From: Planctomycetota bacterium
GTDB taxonomy: Bacteria; Planctomycetota; Planctomycetia; Pirellulales; PLA5
Direction: 5' to 3'
DNA: 37,056 nt
Assembly (NCBI GenBank): GCA_003576845.1
Contig: QEVJ01000059.1
Location: 1-37,056 of the forward strand
Under the pieces are notes generated by a model. That model saw only the letters and a list, made by a program, of their open reading frames with translations, was not told where the DNA came from and made no database searches. Positions 12,701 through 19,199 of the stretch are shown here, piece by piece (position 1 is the first letter of the stretch; each line of letters opens with the position of its first letter). The translations under genes were made by a program, and so were the position numbers.

Positions 12701-14702
12701 GCAAATCGAAGAACCCGTATCGGCCGTCGGCGTCGGTCGTTGTCGTGGCGATGGCCGTCGCCAGGTCTTCGGCCGCATACAATTCGACTTTCTCGCCGCC
12801 GCGGCCTTCTTCCTCGAACGGCTCGTTGGGATCCCACGTACCGATGTTGTTTCGGTCGTCGAACTCGCGCAGTCCGTCGCGATCCGAGTCGTTGAAGAAC
12901 GTGCCCGTAATCGAGGTGGACAGTCCAAACCGGCCCCATTGCGTTCCCCATCGCGACGGCGAGACTCCTTCCACGCTGCCCGCCGGCTTGGCCCACTCGC
13001 CAAACGCCCAAAACGCCGCGTCGTTCTCGGGATCGACGGAAATGCCGCTGTAGTCGCCCCAGCGGTTCCTGTTCTTGTCGTCCAAACGCTTATAGGAGGC
13101 TTCGCCTGCCCGTAGCGGCTTGGCGGGCTGCATCGTGCCCAGCGCGTCTGCGGCGTTGCGACCGGTGTAGTACGTGCCCGCATAGACATTTGGTCCCGAC
13201 GCCGCGAAAACGATTCCCACGTCGCCATCCTCGTTGACGGCGATCGCGGGGAAATACGTGTGAACCGGTCCACCCAACGGATCGAGTTCCTCGCCGTGGA
13301 CGTCGCCCTGATCCGCCAGCGACAGCATGGACTGCGGATCGGCCGCGATCTGATACCAATGGGCGGTGATTTGATCGGCATCGCTGCCGGCGAGGGGTTT
13401 GATCGTGTTGACGACCCACAACTTGTTGTCCCGCCACGCCGCCTGCAACACACGATCGTCGTCCGCATGGATATCCGCCGACGATCCTTTCTGGGGTGCA
13501 TCGTACTGCGACCTTTGGTTGTAAAGGTTGCTTCCCAAGTCGATTATTTCGCTTTCGAATGTAGGCGTCGAAACCGGATTGCTGATCTTGATCGCCCGGA
13601 GTCCGTCGTGGTTATTCGGGGCGCTCGCGCCGGCGCTCACAAGAAACGTTCCAAACGACGCCACGCCAGGCGTACCGAATACGTGGGCAGGTTGCAGCGT
13701 TTCCTTGTCGTCGACGGAAATCTCGGCGAATGGGTCGTGGTTCGTCGAGAGAAGCGTGCCCCCGTCGTAAAGTCCAGGATCGCCCAACCCCTTGTCGAGA
13801 ATCCACAACCGCTCGCCCAACAGCGGTCCGTCATCGAATGGGTACATGTTGGCGGTGATGTAAACGGCTTCCTCGTCCACGGCGAGGCCGGGGAAATCTG
13901 CAAAGGCGTTCTTATCGGGCGTCGAGTCTCCGTCACTGTCCAGCATCGTGCGCGAATCGATCGCCTTGAACCACCAGTCGTTGGTGGCGTCGTCCGTCAG
14001 TTGATCGCTCTTCGAGACGGCAACCAGAATCCGCGATCTATTGAGCATCGCGCCGATCGGATTGGCATTGAGCGGTGACGCGTCGCCGCCAGGATCCAGT
14101 CCCATGTCGTACCTGAACGTGTCGCCATTCACTTCGGCGATTGGGAACGTGCCGTTGTACGCCGGCGGCGTTGCGCCGGAGATCGTTATCAAGTCGCCTG
14201 CCGAAAACGTATGATCGGCGACGGTTGCGATCGCGATCTGGCCGGCGTGGGTCAGTTGAGAAACGGAAAACCGATCGCCGCGTTCGAGCGTCACGACGAC
14301 GAACCGGCCGGCGTGTTGGTCGTAGATGACCTTCGGATCGAAGACCACGCCGGTCGGGTTGAGCGACTCAAAAAAACTGCCGTCTAAGTCGCCGTCAAAT
14401 GTCCGTCCCAGCCGCATGCTCCCATTGAGCGTGCCCTCTTCGGTGTACCACTCGATCGCCGTATTCGTAACGGAAACCAGATGCTGCGGTCCCGCGGCGC
14501 CGTGCGGGTCCGGAGGTATTTGCACCGCGTCCGTAAGCTCCGCGTTGTGGTCGAGGTCGATGCCCTCGAACGACGTTCCCAAGGGCGAAAGGGCCAGCAG
14601 CGAACGGTCCTCGAGCGGCTCGAACCGCAAGGACGTGTGCACGGATCCTCGCCGCCCTGTGCGAGTTCGCCAGCGGCGCAGTCCTCGACGATGCGTATCC
14701 AT
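3561..14702 (-). CDS. Giant LEPR-type, multi-domain secreted calcium-binding protein (5' part, before frameshift)
   Basis: This is the N-terminal part of a giant exported, probably cell-surface or matrix protein. I chose the ATG at 14702 because AGGAG (14712-14716) sits 9 nt upstream; a GTG at 14726 would add 8 residues and lacks this support. Residues about 20-36 carry the planctomycete N-terminal motif FEPLEDRSLLA (LEPR-XLL type), known from large exported proteins. Next come a propeller-like region (about 40-590), an SdrD-B-like module (about 597-730), and alpha/beta modules resembling flagellar hook-associated proteins (about 840-1380). A long region of beta-rich and helical segments follows. 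RTX nonapeptides (GGxGxDxLx) lie at about 2830-3065, then three SdrD-B-like repeats with a small propeller-like segment between the first two. No enzyme active site is recognisable. The last roughly 72 codons (3561-3777) are out-of-frame and low in sense; the real protein continues in another frame. The PEP-CTERM gene lies 77 bp upstream on the same strand. Confidence 0.9.
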   Translation of the reverse strand: MDTHRRGLRRWRTRTGRRGSVHTSLRFEPLEDRSLLALSPLGTSFEGIDLDHNAELTDAVQIPPDPHGAAGPQHLVSVTNTAIEWYTEEGTLNGSMRLGRTFDGDLDGSFFESLNPTGVVFDPKVIYDQHAGRFVVVTLERGDRFSVSQLTHAGQIAIATVADHTFSAGDLITISGATPPAYNGTFPIAEVNGDTFRYDMGLDPGGDASPLNANPIGAMLNRSRILVAVSKSDQLTDDATNDWWFKAIDSRTMLDSDGDSTPDKNAFADFPGLAVDEEAVYITANMYPFDDGPLLGERLWILDKGLGDPGLYDGGTLLSTNHDPFAEISVDDKETLQPAHVFGTPGVASFGTFLVSAGASAPNNHDGLRAIKISNPVSTPTFESEIIDLGSNLYNQRSQYDAPQKGSSADIHADDDRVLQAAWRDNKLWVVNTIKPLAGSDADQITAHWYQIAADPQSMLSLADQGDVHGEELDPLGGPVHTYFPAIAVNEDGDVGIVFAASGPNVYAGTYYTGRNAADALGTMQPAKPLRAGEASYKRLDDKNRNRWGDYSGISVDPENDAAFWAFGEWAKPAGSVEGVSPSRWGTQWGRFGLSTSITGTFFNDSDRDGLREFDDRNNIGTWDPNEPFEEEGRGGEKVELYAAEDLATAIATTTTDADGRYGFFDLLPGEYVVKFVESFWTYLTKKDATSASVSNDDAVDSDAEPDGDDEGQTDTIVLAAGANEVRDAGGFGFFTLAGLTQAIVEVGAWIDRILDAPNLGSGPVASPPARDNAGSPTEAAGSPGASDALAALSNLPFVEKALGELTSVKSKFDEIVNELYDPAVAVCDSEPVGGFQLTADAKLLITLGDDAAEIVVPMAATLDNATIDDLVIDVRAQIDAADLGDKVAVGHVDGRLLVKATSAFDLEEADAAGVAIGVSARRVTASDALVGDALAFGQPGVNVAFTVEIDTQSTTLVPAASRSVNVELLAAADPDDSGAPHTSDNANVDELIADLNAALALAGATDVMAVRDGNRIALAARDPAIVDLAVSGAEELGFDAVEPMDPNQGARDLGFVAEGELASSQGAANFKYDTVQEFIELLDRALKKISEPEADGFDVGAEFDEATRSILFNVAFNAEFSETLDLDFSDGLDLGGILGTMEIAAAADASLTAEIALNLRMGIQFDDADADFSMSEDTALSDLNPTGGGSSGGVKLNVGVTATDTVAANGRLADGAEFTVAFDGGAANPVTVAPSSTNDNDDISDLVADVNDALRLAGLGNRVYALLDPDGFIALATLEESTRSMTATSATALGFDVLRDSDWADLLITIDGVPHPVNLNADTDIRDVLADISDATGGDVTGEVVAGDDFITLTSLAGEFTVDAVTTSGLNSLAAAMLGISGQSDEESPGVHKLVGRSLAGGTLLKPFIVAGETNGADSNLALSLTLEASDIALSAGLLFLEIGVEDGDLSLAVNTGVDLEDPDGDDDRIYFREIDDVDPDSLVSVDPLVVTGNATLPIIDSSFDVLIPDYETPDPPPALEVTFSAGTGGDAVEFDVSANDSLQQVFDDVIANLSNFSLENVLNLLRDLVDDLTENPNLSVLNTTIPLIDTSLGDVIAFADKILDAVDRLGSNLDPTALGSVAENLQAAITNLDMPPGAKENLQEAFDLAEAAISGDAARLPDRLVAAVRNLRGLIDPNGTGLGGVVPDGTAGKEDLIAALAGLGDLVPSIQSLEDKLEKAIEDALGISDDIVSLEFVDYNAVTEDRIDPALVIGIAYDESIDETFEPDLATAEFGPIGIEGDVEIGLNVHPSFVLGLGINLTGGALTPFIIVDPPEEGEAYYDPDIHALKTTLDFDLGFTSDADVQVQFGGVELVDARVMLNLTNARRDTLAYGERSSLTLTETPVSPRFVVVSEALVANPTPADYVYLADSLYTVTDDTVHFAATRTGAYIVEYLGDATPGEGNYDEGGSYDPAVNRGSITVELDRNVTPDADNTIGAVTLASLLGNLADMVDVAAVNGMITASVDAEILGSEVPSAVTVVASLAHIANPQIHVDEEALLGFFENLDFDLTTIIAGINAFLDLLSNGLQSDLVAELPVVGEGLDTTGSFIEDYRTEVVAPLEDLLRTYPGSLDEVATRVRDLVFDALGPAPDAPDGIGILADFDLDGDVDESDVRVTLKPSKFEIEVRLEGDDEFTAIGFDTGLDGLPLEVIAEGGVVVGWHYAAHLGFGVDKTTGFYLITDDDEDTPEIDLEVGVGLEVDTATSPDTPTSLGISLFGLKLTATDKLVGGVGQTGVHGSLELEIDGLGDGRLTANEIGNHGFLDIVDVTMELDARLDLELSAGVDPSFPSIETDLLATWSVTFDPSTGIVFGEPTLSLDDIRLNFGDFLSHIIGPIVEDVNDAIEPVRPIIEFLQAEIPGISDMSRLAGGGPVTVLDLALAENHEQAVEAKKFIGVVGLILDVIDTLAAFDDGDNVVLHFGSVSLGTDEGVDLRLAGAFDGLSEDAVVSTLLTDQGVSVDPDDITRQVNPATQPRVAEALSTLTDEPNESGTGGMGLRLEFLKPVNLIKMLLGQTTDLVIWEIPRFEFDFSYEQTYPVWAVPPISITIGADFGFFAELTVGLDTRGLVEPGATFLDGFFFGDLRNDRDIDELGISLGARLRAALDVVVASVGLEGELRANVLANWNDQDGNGKLYVDELAEIIDRDGIDCIFNLSGELRAFIRVVWEVLFASGDIDIADVRLFSFTNECPKYEMGHVASAGDSLSNGSTAVGGELIVHAGPYARERGGGASDTAEAITVTQIAPGVVKVEGLGLASRYSEVTSIYFDGGARDDQITIVNNVPAHPLPTVLIGGAGDDTLVGGPDVDNIRGDFGNDSIYGFGNADVLDGGDGADTIFGGDGLGGADAADEIHGGEGRDVIDGEAGDDVIHGDGGNDAIHGGPDDDAIFGDSGGDTILGDAGSDTIQGNAGGDQIDGGTEGDSITGGSGNDNITGGDGDDYIRGNSGHDYIDAGAGADYVYGGLDNDALLGGGDDDTLLGGWGDDVILAHDALGVGPIGAAHYIEGGPDDDFLCGGDGEDRIYGGTAAETFADVTNHPPGFPSLGGYTTATCFETPTFISSEPVSIHGQKFNDDNGNGARDEDEVGVAGRTIELYDLEGDLVATAITRDVDLDGDGAIAPETEAGRYDFEHLDPGTYTVREVLPPGGWVQTTRGGATLVDLAVHPTTGQAYAITSAHLYTFDPATGAATLVGAFGDDIGPQNAIEFALDGGAYTLFSMGFTAGELYSLDLATGAASVEFNTGYTSGGGLAFVDGRLYLTTGNRLVLLDLAGNAAMSIGLHGVDEIVRLGVDADGRLIGARSASELFTINKATGVATPLAVTGEPGRVQFGTLPAGETFVAPAASAMTTAYTLVLNQGQSVVGVDFGNDYDPAEIHGRKFHDRDGDGIHDADEPGLNGWTIDLSDADGNVVGQTTTTEMDVDEDGRIDPATERGLYWFADLGAGEYTVSEVLQDGWAQSAPASLDGAPMVWDVSLDGGEIAEDRDFGNYRPTSIHGQKFEDENRNGVQDQGEFGVNGWTIELYDIGGPGSQLVATTQTMDMDLDGDGAIDPLKERGLYWFDDLPPGDYRVHERAEPGWTQTSIGGRVWTPTLYAVGSGGDDGSIASTIFIPIPRPSTSAKRATASYSPTSPSIQFFRRSPLASVSTRCIKSTWRRAMPRGSVLSAPVRRTHWT
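3830..5390 (-). repeat. Three SdrD-B-like repeats with inserted DxDxDG calcium loops
   Basis: Three copies of an SdrD B-like (Cna_B-related) module begin HGQKFNDDNGNG (about 5385), HGRKFHDRDGDG (about 4462) and HGQKFEDENRNG (about 4101). They end in the typical LPPGDYRVxE-type strand. Each copy has an extra acidic loop in the middle: DVDLDGDGAI, DVDEDGRI and DMDLDGDGAI. This resembles an EF-hand or dockerin loop. About 600 bp between the first and second copies encode a small propeller-like region. Related copies lie at about 12914-12510 and 945-650. Confidence 0.85.
5500..6212 (-). repeat. RTX (hemolysin-type) calcium-binding nonapeptide repeat block
   Basis: About 25 tandem copies of a GGxGxDxI/L-type nonapeptide are encoded on the minus strand, for example IGGAGDDTLVGG, GGDGADTIFGG and GNAGGDQIDGG. 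At the DNA level this appears as a dense run of gccgccgtcgccg-like units on the plus strand. In known RTX proteins these repeats bind calcium in a parallel beta-roll after secretion. The repeats are degenerate at nucleotide level, so recent expansion is not obvious. Confidence 0.92.
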
Positions 14703-14711
14703 GTTTGTACA

Positions 14712-14717
14712 CTCCTC
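14712..14717 (-). promoter_or_regulatory. Shine-Dalgarno site deciding the start of the giant gene
   Basis: The minus strand reads GAGGAG here, 9 nt before the ATG at 14702. The upstream in-frame GTG at 14726 would place this site inside the coding region, so the ATG is preferred. Confidence 0.7.
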
Positions 14718-14779
14718 GCTGCCCACGTTGCCGTCTTGCCGTCATTTACTCGTTTCCTCGCGTTCCTCTCCGTTTGCAC

Positions 14780-15658
14780 TCAACTCTTTCGGCGACGCCG
14801 ATAGGCATCGCCGAGAATCCACAGTCCCAACGGCAGCAGCGTCGGCGCCAGCAGCCCCACGGCGCCCGGCTCCGGCACGGCCGCAACGGTTTCGCCGGCC
14901 GCGGGCGAGTTGGCGGCGAAACCGAGGTTCCTGCCGACCTCCACCAAATCGCGCAGGTTCACGCTGCCCGCGCCGTCGAAGTCGCCGCCGGCCCAACCGA
15001 CGTTCGTCGTAGCGCCGTAGTTCCCGGCCAGTAGCGCGGCATCGAGGCGATTGACGGCGCGGTCCAAGTTCAAATCGCCGAACCGCGTGCCAATCAGCGT
15101 TTCGACCAGATGCCGCGTATCGCCCGCATTTACGAGGCCGTCGAAGTTCAAGTCGAACGTCGGATCGGCGCCACCTGTGGCGATTTCGCGGTTGGTGGCG
15201 TCGATGTCCCCGGCGCTCAATCCGCCGTCGTGCGTGGCATCGCCCAACAGGTTCGCGCGAATCGCATACGGTGTGCTATGAACGATTTCGAAGTACGTGT
15301 TGCCCGGGACGACTGCGCCGAATAATTCGACCGACAAGCGATCGGCGGCGACGCGATACCGTGGAAACAGCGGCGACGACTGTAGGAATCCGCCGGTCCC
15401 GATGCCGACAAAAGTCTCATCAAGCGCAATCGTCAATCCGCCGAGGCCGCCGAGTGCACCGATCTTGAACCGCGAAACCGAGGAGTCATCGATAGGGTCG
15501 GTTCCGTAATCGGCGAGGACGTAGTCTCCTTCGATCGACGGATTGAAGTCCGCGGGCGGCGTGTCGAGTTTGCGAATCTCGAAGAACGCTTGGCCGAACG
15601 AGTCGGTGGCCGTCAAAGCGAATCCGGCTACGATCAGGGACACGAAACAACGTTTCAT
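14780..15658 (-). CDS. Dockerin-like PEP-CTERM sorting-domain protein
   Basis: This is a 292-residue exported protein. The start is placed at the ATG at 15658, since MKRCFVSLIVAGFALTATDS gives a clean signal peptide; a longer form starting at 15697 would bury it. Residues about 140-250 contain paired dockerin-like calcium loops: DATHDGGLSAGDIDATN, DLNFDGLVNAGDTRHL, DLNLDRAVNRLDAALL and DFDGAGSVNLRDLVEV. The C-terminus is a textbook PEP-CTERM tail: the VPEPG motif, a hydrophobic segment (LLAPTLLPLGLWIL) and a basic end RRRRKS. In known systems this tail is recognised by an exosortase and the protein is processed at the envelope. The N-terminal domain (about 25-135) is a beta-rich domain I do not recognise. 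The giant exoprotein gene follows after 77 bp on the same strand, so cotranscription is likely. The ribosome site is weak (GGGG about 14 nt upstream). Confidence 0.88.
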   Translation of the reverse strand: MKRCFVSLIVAGFALTATDSFGQAFFEIRKLDTPPADFNPSIEGDYVLADYGTDPIDDSSVSRFKIGALGGLGGLTIALDETFVGIGTGGFLQSSPLFPRYRVAADRLSVELFGAVVPGNTYFEIVHSTPYAIRANLLGDATHDGGLSAGDIDATNREIATGGADPTFDLNFDGLVNAGDTRHLVETLIGTRFGDLNLDRAVNRLDAALLAGNYGATTNVGWAGGDFDGAGSVNLRDLVEVGRNLGFAANSPAAGETVAAVPEPGAVGLLAPTLLPLGLWILGDAYRRRRKS

Positions 15659-15883
15659 AGCTGGATTTACCCCGGAACCGACGGGACGCGCAGCCACTCG
15701 CCGCGGTCTCCCGATTCAACGACGCGGATAAGCGGGATGATTCTCAGATTGCAAATCGGCCATTTGAACGCGCCTACGCGCCACCTCCTTATACGGAGGC
15801 TGTTACAGCGCTCATGCACCGTGGGCGGTCGACGCGGAGAGTGCGCAAGAGGCAAATCAGATGAACGGCGCCGAGCCCATTTC

Positions 15884-18800
15884 CTAGCGGGGCGGCGGGT
15901 CCCAGCCCAAATTCATCGCCGCAAGCTGGCGGCGGATGAGACCGAGGTCCCAAACCTGGACGACGCGGTCCTGGCTGGTCGCCGCCAATTGGCAACCGTC
16001 AGCGCTAAAGCTCAGCCAGGTAAGAAAATGCGGCTCCGGAGATTCCAGCGTCGCCAATTCATCGCCGGTCACCGGCTCGACAAGCTGAATCAGGAATGAA
16101 TTGCGGGAAATTGCCAGTAGTTTGCCGTCGGGCGAAAAAGCCAGCCGGCCCGGCGCGCTGGTGCCCACGTCGAGGCGGGGGACGCGAATGCCCGGCCGCC
16201 AACTACCGATTTCCCATAATCGCACTTCCGCCGCCGTCGCAGTCCCCAGCCACTTTCCCATGGGGTCGAAAGCGACGTTGGCACTCCCATCGACGGGCAA
16301 GTCTTGCACTAAAAGTCCCGACTCGGCAGCCCACACTTTCACGCCCGTACCCTTCCAAGTCCCCGTAGCCACGAATCGGCCATCGGGACTGATGGCCACA
16401 TTCGACAATCGCGAATGACCATCGAGGACGACGCGATGATTCGGCCTCGACGAGTTCACCACGACAGCCTTGCCGGCATCACCGACGCTCACGATCGTCT
16501 TTCCATCTGCGGATTGGGCCGCAAAGTCGAAGGCATGATCCAAACCTGGCGCCAATCGGACAGACGGACCGACTCGGATCGTCTTCTCCGCCGTCTGGGC
16601 ATCCGTTTCGATTGGCCAGCGATGCACGCCGGAGCGGCCGCTGGTGATTACGCTTTCCCCGCTGGGATGAAACAACGCGGAATGGCTCGGGCCCACATCG
16701 AGAAATGCGACTTCCTGCGCCGTTTGGCGATTCCACAGCCGAACACCGTCATCGGCGGCCGTCGCCAAAAGCGAGCCGTCGTGGCTGAACTCCACGCGAT
16801 CCGGCCGGCCGCGATGGCCGCGCAGTACGCGATATTCGGGTGCGTCGGTCACTTCCCACAAGCCGACGTTCATGCCATCGCACGCGTAGGCCAGTAGGCG
16901 GCCGTCGGCGCTGAACTGCGACGTTCGCCAGCCCGCGCCGGGGCAACTGACCAACTCGCTTCCCGCCAGCGGGTCCCATAGCCGAACCACCCCGTCCCAA
17001 GCCACACTGGCCATAATGTGGCCGCGCGGGTGAAAAGCAATCCGCATCACTTCCGCTTGGTGGCCCCGGAGCACGCCGCGCTGTGTATTCGTCTGTGTAT
17101 CCCAAAGGTAGATCGCGTAATATGGGCCGGAGCCGCCCGTGGCCAGAAGCTTGCCGTCGGGATGCCAGCCCAAAGCGCGTGGGGCGGCCGGATGTGGCAA
17201 GCGCGCGACCTCCTCCGTTTCCAAGTCGTGAATCACGACCTCGTTCGGCGGAAAGGTCGCCACGGCCAGCCTGCGGCCCGTTGGATCGAAACGCAGGACA
17301 TGCGCTGGGCGGCCGGACTTGAGCCGCTTGCGTTCCTTGCCGGTCGCCAGATCAAAGATGCCGATCGTTCCGTCGTCGGCGTGCCCGACCGCCACGGACT
17401 GGCTATCGGGGCTGAAATCGATGGCGATGTTGCTCACCGCGAGGGGCGGAATCGAAATCGGTTCGCCGCGTTGTGCCCCCCATAGCATCAATCCCATCTT
17501 GCCGTCGATGGCCGCGACGAATCGACCGTCGCGGCTGAATTGAAGGTGCCTGGTTTGCCTGCCGCCGGAGCGAATATGCAGCAGTTCCACATCGTCCGCG
17601 ACTCGCCGCACGCTCAAGCTTCCCGTTGCGTCGGCGCGCACGTAGCGCGTCAAGCTGGAATCGAACCCGATTACCGTCATGGACTCCTTCGTGCCCGACA
17701 GCAGACCTTGCCACTTTCGGACCGGCCGCAGGTCGGGCAGCGCCATGCACGCGATGGCCTCATTCCGCAGCGCGGGCGCGGGGCGCATGCGAGCGGCGGC
17801 AGACAGCGCGACAAGGCTCTCATATCGCCGGCCGGGCCTGCCGCTCCAGCGGCGCGCTCGGGCTTGCGTCAAATACGATTCCCACAGCTTGTCGCTGGCG
17901 GTCTGCTCGGCCGATTCGGCGCGCTCCAAGTTTCGAACGATGACACGGCGATCGTGAAGCAACCGCATGGTCGTCAACGAAGCGCCCACGGCGATTACCG
18001 CGAGCAACAACGCTACCGATGCGGCAAGCGCTGCGACCATCGGGTTCCGCCGGCACCATCGCCACGCGCGTTCCGCGGCGCGGATCGGGCGCGCCTGAAT
18101 CGGCTCGTCGTTCGCGAACCGCCGCAAGTCGTCCCTTAGCGCCTCGGCGCTGCCAAACCGCTTGCCGGGATTCTTTTCGAGGCACTTAAGGCAGATCGTC
18201 TCCAGGTCGGCGGGCAGCTTGCGCTGGAGGCGCCGAGGCGACAACACTTCGTCGTGGACGACCTGCCGCGCCGTTTCCAAGGCCGTCTCGCCTACGAACG
18301 GCGGCCGCCCCGTGATCAATTCATAAAGGATCGCGCCCAACGCGTACACGTCGGCCGGCGGGCCAATCGAATCGGCGCTCGCGCCGGATTGTTCGGGCGG
18401 CATGTAGCTGGGCGTGCCGAGGATGACGCCGGCCTGCGTGCGGCCGCCCTCTCCGCCGCCGAGCAGCTTTGCCAGGCCGAAATCCGTGATTTTGGGCGTG
18501 CCGTCTGTCGCAAGGAGCACGTTGCCCGGCGACAGGTCGCGATGAATGACCCCTCTCGTGTGCGCGAAATGCACCGCTTCGGCCAGCGTGGCGATGAACT
18601 CCGCCGCACGCTTTGCCGTCCACGGCGTGCCGTCGAGCGACTCTCGCAAACTGCCGCCCTCGACATACTCCATCGAGATATACGGCCCACGCAGCGTATC
18701 GCCGACCTCGTACACCTGGACGATGCTGGGGTGGATCAAGCGCGCCACCGCCTCGGCTTCGGTATGGAATCGCGACAGAACTTCCGGTCGGGCATGCGCG

Positions 18801-19129
18801 CCGGCCGCCACCATTTTCAACGCCACCTGCCGCTTGAGCCGCACGTGCCAAGCACGATATACGATCCCCATGCCGCCCTGGCCGAGCGTCTCGAGAATCT
18901 CATAACCGTCGATCGGCGGATGCTCGGGCGGCGAAACGGAGCGCCGGTGGTGCGGCGCTAGCAGTTCCTCTTTCAGCCTGACCACGGCGGCGGGCGGTGG
19001 ACGGGGCAAAGGTGGGACCGCAGCGACCACGCCTTCGGCCGCGCCGCCGCAGACCGGGCAAACGAGGACCGAAGAGTCGCCCGAAAGCTCGCAACGATGA
19101 CCCTGCGGACAGCGGATTGCCTCGGCCAT
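15884..19129 (-). CDS. Membrane Ser/Thr protein kinase with N-terminal zinc ribbon and C-terminal WD40 propellers
   Basis: This 1081-residue protein is a Hanks-type kinase that should phosphorylate Ser/Thr on partner proteins. A four-cysteine zinc ribbon (C7, C13, C24, C27) precedes the kinase domain (about 75-345). The glycine loop is GQGGMG (83-88), the ATP lysine lies in VALKM (K105), the catalytic loop is HRDLSPGN (196-203), DFG is at 216-218 and PPEQ is at 244-247. The catalytic-loop lysine usual two residues after the HRD aspartate is serine (S200). One transmembrane helix follows (about 363-385). The rest carries about 14 WD40 blades, enough for two seven-bladed propellers, probably a periplasmic or outer-face interaction surface. 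The ATG at 19129 has GGAG 9 nt upstream. It is divergent from the sigma-factor gene, 70 bp away, a pairing common in planctomycetes. Confidence 0.93.
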   Translation of the reverse strand: MAEAIRCPQGHRCELSGDSSVLVCPVCGGAAEGVVAAVPPLPRPPPAAVVRLKEELLAPHHRRSVSPPEHPPIDGYEILETLGQGGMGIVYRAWHVRLKRQVALKMVAAGAHARPEVLSRFHTEAEAVARLIHPSIVQVYEVGDTLRGPYISMEYVEGGSLRESLDGTPWTAKRAAEFIATLAEAVHFAHTRGVIHRDLSPGNVLLATDGTPKITDFGLAKLLGGGEGGRTQAGVILGTPSYMPPEQSGASADSIGPPADVYALGAILYELITGRPPFVGETALETARQVVHDEVLSPRRLQRKLPADLETICLKCLEKNPGKRFGSAEALRDDLRRFANDEPIQARPIRAAERAWRWCRRNPMVAALAASVALLLAVIAVGASLTTMRLLHDRRVIVRNLERAESAEQTASDKLWESYLTQARARRWSGRPGRRYESLVALSAAARMRPAPALRNEAIACMALPDLRPVRKWQGLLSGTKESMTVIGFDSSLTRYVRADATGSLSVRRVADDVELLHIRSGGRQTRHLQFSRDGRFVAAIDGKMGLMLWGAQRGEPISIPPLAVSNIAIDFSPDSQSVAVGHADDGTIGIFDLATGKERKRLKSGRPAHVLRFDPTGRRLAVATFPPNEVVIHDLETEEVARLPHPAAPRALGWHPDGKLLATGGSGPYYAIYLWDTQTNTQRGVLRGHQAEVMRIAFHPRGHIMASVAWDGVVRLWDPLAGSELVSCPGAGWRTSQFSADGRLLAYACDGMNVGLWEVTDAPEYRVLRGHRGRPDRVEFSHDGSLLATAADDGVRLWNRQTAQEVAFLDVGPSHSALFHPSGESVITSGRSGVHRWPIETDAQTAEKTIRVGPSVRLAPGLDHAFDFAAQSADGKTIVSVGDAGKAVVVNSSRPNHRVVLDGHSRLSNVAISPDGRFVATGTWKGTGVKVWAAESGLLVQDLPVDGSANVAFDPMGKWLGTATAAEVRLWEIGSWRPGIRVPRLDVGTSAPGRLAFSPDGKLLAISRNSFLIQLVEPVTGDELATLESPEPHFLTWLSFSADGCQLAATSQDRVVQVWDLGLIRRQLAAMNLGWDPPPR

Positions 19130-19160
19130 AGATCATCTCCGCTTGCACCGACGCTTTAGG

Positions 19161-19189
19161 TTAACACGCCGTCGCCGCGCGGTTAAGAT
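19161..19189 (+). promoter_or_regulatory. Possible sigma-70-like promoter for the sigma-factor gene
   Basis: TTAACA (19161-19166) and TAAGAT (19184-19189) are 17 bp apart. Transcription would begin at about 19196, only about 4 nt before the ATG at 19200. This fits the absence of a ribosome-binding site but needs a near-leaderless transcript. The boxes are 5/6 and 4/6 matches to consensus, so the call is weak. Confidence 0.28.
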
Positions 19190-19199
19190 AAAAAGCTCG

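Noticed and set aside
15789..15815. Perfect AAGGAGGT on the minus strand in the spacer downstream of the kinase gene
   Set aside because: It is part of a short CCTCC/GGAGG hairpin. The next in-frame ATG is about 15 nt too far, and the resulting peptide has about 15 residues with no pattern.
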